From Xenoacremonium recifei (lineage: Eukaryota; Ascomycota; Sordariomycetes; Hypocreales; Nectriaceae): a DNA stretch of 64,000 nucleotides. Each line of letters starts with the position of its first letter. The first letter of the stretch is position 1. The position numbers were made by a program, and so were the translations under genes. Positions 33,834 to 44,419 of the stretch are shown piece after piece. The stretch lies in the NCBI GenBank assembly GCA_012184525.1, contig WOFQ01000025.1, forward strand, positions 415,604 through 479,603, given 5' to 3'. A model generated the notes under the pieces. That model was not told where the DNA came from. It saw nothing but the letters and a program-made list of their open reading frames with translations, and ran no database searches.

Positions 33834-35339
33834 ATGGTTTCTTTCAATATCCTTGGCCTTAATTGCGGCACCAGCATCGACGGTAGGTTCCTAATCCAAT
33901 GCTACTCGATGTGCTGAGTCGTCTGGGATACTGAACTGAAACGGTCTCATTAGGTATCGACGTTGCTCACTGCCGCATCTCAGCCATAGACTCCTCGGCC
34001 GATGTGACGATTGATCTGCTAGCATATACTGAGGTTCCTGTACACCCAGATCTGCGGGCCCAGGTTCTCCGTCTCTGTCGACCTAATCAAGATGAGGCTG
34101 CTACGACCTTGGCGGAGGTCTGCGACCTGAACTTTGCTCTAGGCCGCGAGTTCTCTCGAGCCATTGAGCAGTCGGGTATCAGTCTAGACGACATCGACCT
34201 CATTGCGAGCCATGGACAGACTCTCTGGCATCAGCCTCGAGGTGATCAACGCTCGACACTTCAGATGGCCGAACCTGCCGTCATCGCGCAGAGAACCGGA
34301 AGGTAATGGCAGCAAGTGGCTCTTTGTAGGAAGAAACGACTATGCTAATGCTCATCTAGGACTGTTGTCAGTGGCTTTCGAGTAGCTGAGCTGGCGGCCG
34401 GTCGCCAGGGAGCTCCCTTGGCGGGTTTCTTCGAGGCAGCCCTGTTATCGGACTCAAACGTGACGCGGATCATTCAGAATATTGGTGGTATTGGTAAGTC
34501 CTTTCCCATTTTTCTCAAGATTACATGGATAATGTATATGGACCCAAGTATCCGGGCCCTTATACGCAGCATTACCATCAGCCATGAGCGACCATACTGA
34601 TCTGCAGTCAGGCAATGCTACCATCTTGCCTACGTGCAGAAGTAGCGCCAACTCATACCTCGCCTTCGATACTGGGCCCGGAAACATCCTAATTGATGCA
34701 GCAATGCGCATTTTGACGAATAATGAACAGCAATATGACCGGGATGGTGAACTGGGCGCCGCAGGGGAAGCGGATATCAACCTAGACCTGGTATTCAACT
34801 ATATGACTCAAGAGTCGTATTTCCAGCAGCACCCCCCCAAGACAACTGGTCGTGAACTCTTCTCGGATGATGTAGCTCGATCTATGGTGAACAGGATGAG
34901 GGCCATGGGCATGTCAACCCCCGCCATCATCGCTACTATCACTCGTATCACCGCGGAGTCCATCGCCAGGGCCTACGAGGACTTTTCCCTCCCACTGATA
35001 AAAACTATTGACGAGATCTACATCTGTGGGGGTGGTGCGTACAATCCCAATATCCTGAAGCACTTGAAGCAGCGATTTCCCAAGAGCCGCATTCTGAAAT
35101 TGGACGAAGCGCCCATCAGAATGAGTCCTAGTGCTAAAGAGGCCGTCATGTTTGCTCTCCTCGGCTTTCTCGGGTTGTGTGGACGGACAGTGCCGACGGC
35201 AACAGATGCTGAGACGACACACCCAGTTATTCTAGGGGTCATTACGCCGGGGGAAAACTATCCAGACCTCTTGAAGAAGGTCGTAGCGGATCCGGGGTTC
35301 GGTCAATGGGGTGTATTAGGCCGTGTGTCAATGAGATGA
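33834..35339 (+). CDS. anmK: 1,6-anhydro-N-acetylmuramic acid kinase
   Basis: Four exons (33834-33882, 33954-34302, 34360-34493, 34612-35339) give 419 residues, somewhat longer than bacterial AnmK (about 370). Signatures run along the whole protein: GLNCGTSIDGIDVAHCR (phosphate-1 loop, usually GTSMDGID), LIASHGQTLWHQP, STLQMAEPAVIAQRTGRTVVS, QGAPLAGFFEA, NIGGIGNATILP, YLAFDTGPGNILID with the catalytic Asp, then ICGGGAYNPNIL and SPSAKEAVMFALLGF. The enzyme opens the anhydro ring of 1,6-anhydro-MurNAc with ATP and water, giving MurNAc-6-P, the MurQ substrate. Its only known substrate is a bacterial cell-wall product, made by lytic transglycosylases. Cytosolic. It shares a promoter with nagB. 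Confidence 0.93.
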
Positions 35340-35575
35340 ACTCTTTGTAGAATAGAGCAAAGCATTTGCACAAAGCATCCAAAGCACAACCAAACTGCTC
35401 TTGGTGCCTACTTGCGACCTTTTGTCTTTTTCTTTACTTTTCCTTTCTTTGAACTCTATTAGATACAGATAATTCACTGCAGTGTTAAACACACAGGTTG
35501 CCTAGATCAACCATTGCAGAGATAAGACATTGCATGATAAAAGATCCCCGAAAAAATGATTGCGGCCCTCAAAGA

Positions 35576-35586
35576 CGGAAAAGCCG
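35576..35586 (+). promoter_or_regulatory. CGG-N5-CCG element (CGGAAAAGCCG)
   Basis: Exact cluster motif about 520 bp upstream of nagA. Confidence 0.6.
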
Positions 35587-35646
35587 ATGGGTGGGCTGTC
35601 CAAAATTGGTTCCTTGTCCTCTGCGGTCGCTGCCTAGACATAGGAC

Positions 35647-35657
35647 CGGATAAGCCG
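35647..35657 (+). promoter_or_regulatory. CGG-N5-CCG element (CGGATAAGCCG)
   Basis: Exact cluster motif about 450 bp upstream of nagA. Its centre is 71 bp from the previous copy; the pair in the nagB/anmK promoter is 73 bp apart. Confidence 0.6.
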
Positions 35658-36107
35658 TTAGTTGAAGGTTTTCATCCGATGCCGCATTAGATCGGCTCTA
35701 TTAACTTGGAGCCATCATCTGAACATATTATCTTGAAATCACGTAGCGTCTCCAGTTACGCCCTTATTAACGGGGCCAGTTAGAGAGGCGGACTGGGTCA
35801 CGGTATCCGCTCACATATCAACCAGTGATCCGCTTCGCACATGCTGAGCAAAGCCAGGAAATTTGCGAATTCCAGTGGAATTCGGTGTTCCGCCTGAAGA
35901 ATCCGCTATCTCTTTCTTCCTATTTTACTGTATTAATTTGGTGACTTTACACCGGAGGCATCACGAGCTTCGCAGCCCAAGTGAGCTCATTTACCAACTT
36001 CACAAACGCGCGCCAGAACAACTACTCCTCTTTGATTCTCCCTTGTTGCTATTCTCCTACTCCACGATTCAGATAACTGTTGACTGGCTTGATCGCGTTC
36101 CCGGAAG

Positions 36108-37547
36108 ATGGCAGATTCATCCTTGGTCTCACCCTCGCCCTCACTGCCGTCATCTCTACGAATAGCTGGCATTACCAAATTCATCAATTGCCGGCTCATA
36201 AGCGACGGGAAACTAATATCCTCCGAAGATCTCTGGGTTAGTTCCCAGACAGGAACCATTCTAGGCAGTCAATCGAACTGTTTTGACCAGCAATGCCCGC
36301 CTCATACAGTTGTGGATCTTCGGGGGCGCATTCTCTCGCCGGGATTGCTGGATGTTCAACTCAACGGCGCATTTGGCTTCAACTTTTCCTCGTGGCCGGA
36401 AGAAGCAACTCAGTCCTACGCTGATAGGCTGTCAGAGGTGAACAAAAGGCTGATTTCAACTGGTGTCACGTCCTACGTGCCAACGTTAACTAGTCAGATG
36501 TCGGAACTATACCAAAACGTGCGTATTATTGAACATGGCATATCAAATCTCGGACTTATCCTCATTTTCCGTTAGGTACTTCCTTTACTCTCCCCAGTGC
36601 AGTCTCGAGTTGCCCAGGATGGGGCAGAGTCACTGGGGGCGCATGTAGAAGGCCCATTTCTTAACCCGGGCAAGAATGGTATTCACGACATCAATGTGTT
36701 TCGAAAAGCCACAAATTTTCGTGATCTCGAAGACTGTTTTGGCAAAAACAACCTCTCTAACTCATCTATCAAGAAGATTACTATCGCCCCGGAATGCGGG
36801 AATATGATGAATATCATCCCCGAACTGAGAACTCGGGGTATTGTCTGCTCCATCGGCCACTCCGAGGCGACCTACGAAGAAGCCCGAAATTCAGTCGCTG
36901 CTGGTGTCACCATGGTCACCCATCTCTTCAATGCCATGAAGCCACTTCACCACCGCAATCCAGGCGTCTTTGGATTGCTAGGTGCTTCAGATGCCTCCCT
37001 AAGACCCTTTTTTGGCCTCATTGCTGACGGCATTCATGTCCATCCCACGGCTATAAATATCGCCTTCAAAGCCCATCCTGATGGCTGCATCCTGGTCACA
37101 GACGCAATGCATTTGATTGGACTACCCGATGCCGTTTACGCTTGGAGAAACGGGGGGAAAGACAGTCGAATTGTTAAGGTTGGACCAAATTTATATCTTG
37201 AAGGGACGAATAAGATTGCCGGCAGGTTCGTATCAATATCCAAGAATATTTTATGTTTTCGAGTGGAATCTACAACTAATCAAACACACCGTAGCTCGAT
37301 TACTTTAATTGAATGCGTCAATAACTTTCTAAAATGGACCGGCACCTCTGTATCCGAGACCCTGAAAGCAGTGACAGCAACACCAGCATTGATGCTTGGT
37401 ATTGGAACAAAGAAAGGGTTTCTAAAACCAGGCACCGACGCCGATCTGGTCGTGTTTTCAGAATTCTTTACCCCCGAAGGTTTTATGCAGTTGGTAGTTG
37501 ATGAGGTTTGGAAATTTGGTATACGAGTGTATTGCAGAGAACACTAA
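36108..37547 (+). CDS. nagA: N-acetylglucosamine-6-phosphate deacetylase
   Basis: Exons 36108-36518, 36576-37225 and 37295-37547 give 437 residues. The amidohydrolase barrel is complete: SPGLLDVQLNGAFGFNFS, GAHVEGPFLNP (metal Glu), CSIGHSEATYEEA (His), VTHLFNAMKPLHHRNPG (His), ADGIHVHP, ILVTDAMHLIG (catalytic Asp) and LKPGTDADLVVF. It removes acetate from GlcNAc-6-P to give GlcN-6-P in the cytosol. It corresponds to fungal DAC1 in function. It stands directly downstream of anmK with two copies of the cluster motif in its promoter. It joins the MurQ product to NagB. Confidence 0.93.
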
Positions 37548-40087
37548 ACGTTAGGGCTACTTGTAGGAAGTGTATAGGACCTGAGATTAGTTTAATCGTT
37601 ATTAGGCAGCTAAGTTAAAATTCTATAGAAAATAAAAAGAGAATAACAGACTATAGGGTAAGTAGTATTTCTTGTAAGAGGCAAGCTGTAACAATGCCGC
37701 AACTACTTGGTATGCAAGGGTAATGTTCGTTAGAACGGCCTACAACACAACAAGAGTCTGTGAGGTCATTTTCCCGGCTTCAGACGTAGTTCCCTACCCT
37801 ACACTTAATTTTATGAAGCCTTAGAGAAGCTCCTAATACAGCGATAAAAGCTGCTCCCATATAAGCTATTACTTTAGTTATTCTTAATTCTGTAAAAGGA
37901 GCAGCAGGATATTATGTGAATCCGCACTAAAACGAATTGCTTCTGGTACGGGCTTAAAAGTAGCAGATTTAGTAATGAGTTGTGGTGTATATTTAGTCAA
38001 TCATAAATCATTTATGATGCTAGTGAGAATATGATTTACGGACGGTGCTAATGGATTATGATGTCTAAATAAGAAGAATATAACCCACTCCTCCCCATCT
38101 CCCCCCCAAAATAACCAGGAAAGAAAGACCAGGAAAGAAAGACCAGGAAAGAAAGAGTACTATCGTCACGACTTGGAATAAGTCATAGGAATACAGACTA
38201 GGCGGTCAAGTACGGCAAAACCACCAGACCTATAATTAATAAATCATAGTTCTCGCTGCCAAAAACACCGTATAGATAGAGTTAATCCAGTCCACGATGA
38301 CAGGCCTACTTAAAGACCAATTTCTCCAAGAATTCAGCACCCTATCTTCAGCAGCTGAAGCACTGTCTGCCAACTCGAGGATGTTTGATGTTCGAATCCC
38401 CAAGTTTGCTCGCTGTCTGCGGTTAGTAAGTGATCCAGTCTTCCTGTGTCCATCGCGAATGGCCCCGTATGGTAACCAACCACGCCTATGCAAAGCCCTA
38501 TGGCCCCCAAAAAGTGAACACCGCCCATGCGTGTCTGTCTTCACGTCAGCCCCCATGCCGGCGTCACATGCTAGTCAGTTATCCATTTCTTCTTTCGCCC
38601 TCTTCCCACTTGATAAGTCTATTTTGAATCATTTCCCGGGTTGTCCAGTTCTTGCTCTCATATCATTCAGAATTGTAAAAGTGTCTCATCAAACTTTGCA
38701 GGACCTTACATTTCCATTCGCCTTAGCAAAAAGCTGTCGCTTTAAAAGGCATATTTTCCTGTTATCAGACACAGAGGACCCCAATCTTTTTGTAACTCGT
38801 GCCAAAATCCGACCATGAAAATTCACTTGCCATAGCGATGGATGCACTTGGTAAACTTGTCTACGCTTTATCAGGCGCTCAGGCCGAGCTGAGGCTAGGG
38901 GAAGACGTCGAGCTACATTCTGGGTTCAAGCGGAGGGTAATTGCGGACGGGATATGAGTCGGACCTCTGAGGCATTTAAGATAATATGACCTTCCAGCTC
39001 ATCCGGTCCTGGTAACCCGCCCGGCGACTGAAGCGTTAGAAGCCAGACAGCATCCCATTCTGAAGGTATGTCGGCTTCCACAAGTGAGAGCCCAGCCAAC
39101 TGTTCATCTGGCGCGCCTGGTGGGTGACTCAGGATCGGTACTTCCGGCGACACTTGTCGCAGGAATTGAGCGAGGATGGGAGTACCGGCGATCCCTCCAC
39201 GGCCACTCAGCACGGTCAATATTACTCTTTGCTTTCAAGCGGCGATTAGTCTCCTTGCTGGGTCAGTCACACGTTTCCAACGCGATGGCAGCGGAGAACC
39301 GGTCTAGAATACCATTGAATGCAGGGCATCAAACAATAACAAGCAGCACAGCGTTACCAAACACAGCCTGAGGGATTGGAACCTGTTGCTAGTAAAAAAA
39401 GAACGACGATACTTTCCCTAATTGTATTGTTAGCTGCTATCATATTTGGTGTTAGTTTCTGGGATAGTATAAATTATGCAAATAACTATGCTGCTGAAGG
39501 ATATTAAATAAGCTTATAGGCCATTTGCTATAGTCATTAAGTAAGGGCTAAAATTTGCAATATGACGCCTTCTAATATTTCTTAGGATATTAAAGACACT
39601 TAGTACTATAGATAAATTCTCGCCTCTGGGATTGATCTCCCGACCAGGTTTAAACAAGACGGACCTCGGCTCTCCGTGCTTCGTATAGCTTAGTCCTAAA
39701 GAAAGGCCCCCTCAATGACAGAAGGAAAATCTCCGCCGCGAAATCACCAGGGAAAACCTAACTGGGAAATGCTAACCGGGACTAAATTTTGCCCCTCGGT
39801 TTCTTTATACCAATTTGAAAGGAGAGACCCAGCTAATTGAGACTGATCGATTGCTAGGGTTCAGCAACCGAAAGCGATTAACATTGGATTTATTTTGATT
39901 CGCGAGGATCCCACTTCGTGAGTGTGTATCCAGTTCTACAGACGTTGTAGCACAAGCAACCCAGATGGTGGACGATCCTCGGCTCTCCAACTTTAACACA
40001 ACTCGCAACTAATCACTCCATTTCTTTTTTTTTGGCGATAATCCTTGGATCCTACCTAACCTAATCTGCCAGTAACGCCTTCTCGCT
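37548..40087. other. Gene-poor 2.5-kb stretch
   Basis: No supportable gene. The first and last parts (37560-38060, 39380-39600) are AT-rich. It contains a 19-nt perfect hairpin, ATCATAAATCATTTATGAT, at 38000-38018, and a 14-bp triple repeat listed separately. Open frames between 38236 and 39371 overlap on both strands and carry no recognisable domain. Confidence 0.5.
38115..38156. repeat. Three tandem copies of a 14-bp unit
   Basis: CCAGGAAAGAAAGA repeated three times without change: a purine-rich minisatellite in gene-poor DNA. Confidence 0.9.
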
Positions 40088-41159
40088 ATGGCAAAGAGTA
40101 GGGTTTTGGTAGTTGGCACTGGTGCCATCGGAACTGTTTGTGCCTATGCCCTGGAGCATGGAGGCTTGGTCGAGGTGACAGCCGTCATGCGGTCGACATT
40201 TGACCGTGCGGTAGAACGAGGTATAGCAATCGACTCGATCGACTTCGGTCACAAAATCAAGTCCTGGAGACCAACAGTGAGTACGTGATTCACTTCCAGA
40301 GGACGCGAAGACAAGCAAGTCTAATCATCATTTAGTTACCAAAAGCGTGCCTGACGTCTCGAAAGGAGAGATGAAACCATTTGACTTTATTCTGGTAACC
40401 ACCAAGAATATCCCGGATGCTCCTCCAACGGTAGCAGATATAATTGCACCCGCTGTTGAGCCTGGTAAGACAGCCATTGTGCTTGCTCAGAACGGCCTCA
40501 ACATCGAGAAACCGCTTGCCGCCCGGTTTCCCCGAAACCCCCTGATCAGTAGTGTTGTGTTCACTGGCGCATCTATCATGTCCGATGGAACAATCCTGCA
40601 TAGCGATCCTGACTTCCAGAAAATCGGCGCTTTCTCTAGCCCAGAAGTCCCTACCGTCGTAGCAGAGACCGCTGCGAAGCGCTATGCCTCACTTTACAAC
40701 CCTCACAACACCCTAGACGTTACCTATCACTCGGATGTTCCTGCTATTCGCTGGCGAAAATTAGCCTACAACTCCTCGTTCAATGCAGTTGCCACTGCGC
40801 TACAGATGGACACCTCACGCATTCGCATGTGTCCGAACCTTGTCGATGGACTAATAATTCCCATAATCTTGGAGATTCGAGCCGCAGCTGCAGCAAAGGA
40901 TATCATCTTACAAGAGGATTTGATCCATGCGGTGATGGCCCAGGATGAACCAGATGGCTTTTTCAAGCCTAGCATGCTACAGGATTACGAGAAGGGGAAC
41001 TTGATGGAGATTGAAAATATTGTCGGAGAGCCGCTATGGGAAGGAGAGAGATTGGGTGTGCCCATGCCAACTCTTTGCATCATCTACAATCTTCTCAAGG
41101 GTTTACAGATCAAGGTTATGGAACAAAAAGGTTTATGGGAAGCAAAGTATCCAGTATAA
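40088..41159 (+). CDS. 2-dehydropantoate 2-reductase family protein (ApbA/PanE)
   Basis: Exons 40088-40280 and 40336-41159 give 338 residues. The N-terminal Rossmann fold starts VLVVGTGAIGTVCAYAL (GxGxxG), followed by FDFILVTTKNIPD, where the lysine is the family's conserved Lys, and IVLAQNGLNIEKPL. The C-terminal helical domain has AIRWRKLAYNSSFNAV, with the catalytic K and N..N of the family, and a terminal EIENIVGEPLWEGERLGVPMPT, which matches PanE almost exactly. It reduces 2-dehydropantoate or a similar 2-oxo acid with NADPH. Fungi often carry several paralogues, so this one may act on another keto acid. No link to its neighbours is evident. Confidence 0.9.
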
Positions 41160-41448
41160 CAAAACTTATAAGATCACTCCATGCCTTACTGGTGTAACTT
41201 GAAATTGATTGTTCTTCCGAGACACCGTGTAAAAGGTTCGGACTTCTGATGAGAAGAGCGCGGACCGGAGTTCATTTACAATGATGTTTTGTACTCAGTT
41301 TTGTGTGAATTCGTCAGAGATTGTTCATTGAATGCATTGTTTCGATACAAAGGACCGGGAACCAAAATTTATAGATGTTTCTTACGACCAGTCGTATGTT
41401 CTCTCGGTATACGATGTATACCACTTCACACAAAATCGCTCTCAAGAC
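41160..41448. other. Tail-to-tail spacer
   Basis: Short convergent 3' region; nothing seen. Confidence 0.5.
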
Positions 41449-43255
41449 TCATGCGTTGCTTTGAGTATCTTTTGCCTTACGTAGCCCAAAAAGCTGGCCC
41501 ATCTCAGTCCAAAATCCATCTGGCGGAGCCGTAAATGAGGCCTCATAAGTGTCAATGATGGGCCTTTCCCAGACAAGGTCGACATCGACAGCCTTGACCC
41601 TGCTGGTCTTTTTGAACAATTTCCATCCCACAAACAGCAAAGGTGTAACAATTTGCATAGTATAACTCGAAAAGAAATTTCTCACATCCCAAGGCATGAA
41701 AGAGGTATAACCAAAAACTAGAACAATAACGACCTGGGCGACAAGTGAAATCCATGCGCCGTAGGGCTGAAAGCGACCGTAATAAGGCCTTGTCGTACGG
41801 TCAATGCCTTGAACCTTGCATGCCTGATAATAAGCAAGAAAGGTGATTGACATGACGATATAATTGATTTGGGTACTTCCAGTAATCAGGCTCGTCAGCC
41901 AGGTCAGCACCGTAGCAGAGGTGTTGCTGACTTGAAGAAATGAGAGGAGGCTGAATAGCATTGTGATGCCGAAACAATAGACTGGCACGCCCCTGCTAGT
42001 GGTATAGGACAAGAATTTTGGTGCTCGTCCCTCGATGGAGAGGCTATGTAGAATTCTAGTTGCGCAATATGTGTAAGTGTTTCCTGCTGAGAAGACCGAA
42101 GTGAGGATAAGGGCGTTAACAATGTGTGGCAGCACGTTGATTCCCAGCAGGCCCATGGCAATAACATATGGCGAGCCAGCCGCTGAGCCGCCTCCGGCCC
42201 CAGTTCCGAACCAAAGATTGACGAGCGTTGGATTGGTATATGGGATAACAACCCCGACGGCTAAGGCGCTGCCAATAAAAAAGAGTATAAATCGGTAATA
42301 CACAGTCTTATAAGCAGCCTTAATAGAATAGCTGGGGCGCTGGGCTTCGGCAGTAACCATAGAAATATATTCAGGACCAACGACGGTAAATGCTGCGCTC
42401 CAGAGACAGGATAGGAATCCTTCAAAGTAGCCGAGTTTGCCTGTTGTGATATATTCTGCGAAAGCTCCAGGATTACTCCAGTATCGAAATCCGTAAGCAT
42501 CATTCTGAGGGTTACCCCCAACCATAGTGATGAATGTAAAGGCGAAAAGGACGAAAATGAGGATGATCTTTCCTCCGGAAAGCCAGAACTCGGCTTCGCC
42601 GTAGACTCGAACAGGAGATATATTCATAATCCTGTACAGAAGTTGAACTGGTCAGCAATCCTATTGAATTTGAACTTCTTGACACCAGGTTGATCATGCC
42701 GGTATGCATATTGATGTCAGACATTGATACAGGGACTATGACTCACCCATAGAGAACGACAACAGCCGCGCAGATGCCCGCCGTAGGGCCGGGATGGGTA
42801 ACGTCCTCGTTCCAGAAAGAAAGGACAAATGTAAGAGCAGTAATCTCAAACGGGATCGCGAGAGCCTCCATGAAGAAGAAGTTCCATCCAGCCATGAATC
42901 CGAGTGCGTCGTCAACCCAGTATCCAGCCTGCCGGATGAAGCCTCCGGCTACTGGCATATACGTAGCCATCTCAGCCATTGAATTGTTGACAAGAGCGAG
43001 AATGCACGAGTATATGGTGTATGCGATGAGAAGGTTTGCGGGGCCTCCCTTGGCCAAGGCACCACCAATGCTGATGAAGAGAGCTGTGCCAATAGCTCCT
43101 CCAGCAGCAATAAGCTGAATTTGACGGTTGTTCAGACGACGTTGGAGACTAGATTGAGCTGCATCCTCGAATTCGGCCGACAGATTGGTATCAACAATGT
43201 CGCCCATCTTGGTGGATTCTACTTTCTCCATCCTGTTGTGTGCCGTGTCTGGCAT
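41449..43255 (-). CDS. Dip5-like amino-acid permease (YAT/APC family)
   Basis: Starts at ATG 43255 (MPDTAHNRMEKVE); one intron (GTGAGT near 42747 to about 42633) joins VVVLYG-IMNISPVRVYGEAEFW. Family signatures include RRLNNRQIQLIAAGGAIGTALFISIGGALAKGGP, MAEMATYMPVAGGFIRQAGYWVDDALGFMAGWN, ITMVGGNPQNDAYGFRYW and VGPEYISMVTAEAQRP. The C-terminus DLVWERPIIDTYEASFTAPP is characteristic of the dicarboxylic (Glu/Asp) permease Dip5. It is a 12-TM plasma-membrane proton symporter. A close paralogue lies at 56.9-58.9 kb. Its substrate is probably an acidic amino acid, by family. Confidence 0.9.
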
Positions 43256-44419
43256 GCTCTCCGTAATAAAAGTTGATGGGGCACGTGTGTATGGGTTGAG
43301 AGGTTGCCAGAACTTTAACGAAGTGCTCGAAATAGACCAGAAAAAGAAGTACTATAATAACAAAATTTTAGTAAGTGGTGGTCCTGGCTGGTCGCGAGGA
43401 AACGTTCGTCTTTTGAACGGAGTCATGAACCTCGAAGATGCTTATCTTCACAGCCCTTCTCATTTGCCCGGATAGATCCACTCGACTGACTCTGATAAGC
43501 TCACGTAGATGCTAGCTGACTTGTATGGATTGCGCGGAAAAGGAAAGGCGACTAATTGTCTGCTGAAGATGGTCATTGGGTCCGAGTGCACTGACTAGGA
43601 GGACCTTAGTCCGTAGAGGCGAAGCTAAAGCCGAGTCTTCCCTGTTCGCCCCTTAGAGGCCAAGCATGTCCCTAGGTCGCCCCGGCTGGCAAACCACAAT
43701 ATGCTCCTCGACTGCGTAGGCTCTGCGACGCTGCCGCCGTCCGCGGCAGAGAGATCCTTGCCCCGAGCTGCATTATCTTGAATATTGGTCGGAAACCCCA
43801 CCCCTCCCCCCGAGTTCAAAATTCGGTTGCGATGCCCCAGATAGTCAGATCAGCTTAATCTTCAGCCGAGGCTTACGACATAATACGAATAGTTCAATCT
43901 GGGAGATAGAAGCGTCTGATACAGCATCCAGATACTTGTCCATCCAAGATGGCAACCAATCGCGTTGACTCCGCCCTCTTGCCTCCCCCGGCTGCCACAA
44001 CCAAACATGGTAAAACATACCACTAAGTCCAATCACAGCACGAAGAGCCAGTCCCTTGGTCAGTGACTAGGCAATAAACTAATGGACATTTGATACATCG
44101 GCAGAAGCTGGTAGCCGACAGGCTCACTTTGTGGTGGATTCTTGGTACTCGCTAACCCGTCTATTGATAGAGGTTGCTAGGGTCAATCGACATACTTTCC
44201 TCGCAGCTGTTATGCAAAGATTCAGTCAGAATCATCATAACTCGACGATTCAATATAGCAAGTTGTATAGGTTCTGAGATTCTCTAGTGGCAATGGAACT
44301 GTGACTCGGACCGTCAACGACAAACCGAGACTGTGTTCCGGTTAACTGAGTCTCATCCCCCAACCCAAGCCTGGAACCGGGCAAGCTTCCTACAGATAAG
44401 TTGATACAGTAGGGGTACA
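43256..44419. promoter_or_regulatory. Permease promoter and regulator 3' region
   Basis: 1.2 kb without a supportable gene. Confidence 0.45.

Larger units (their letters stand above)
35340..36107. promoter_or_regulatory. nagA promoter region
   Basis: 0.77-kb gap between the codirectional anmK and nagA genes, with two exact cluster motifs; the AT-rich first part is anmK 3' sequence. Confidence 0.55.

Noticed and set aside
38000..38018. 19-nt perfect hairpin ATCATAAATCATTTATGAT
   Set aside because: AT-rich palindromes of this length are expected in such DNA and no second copy or target-site duplication was seen.
38236..38818. Overlapping open frames on both strands
   Set aside because: Neither strand shows a domain, conserved motif or splice pattern. 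Simultaneous opening is probably base composition.
38926..39219. Reverse-strand frame, and a nearby NSCDKCRRKYRS text in another frame resembling a zinc cluster start
   Set aside because: The text meets a stop at once and the remaining four cysteines are missing, so chance is more likely than a relic.
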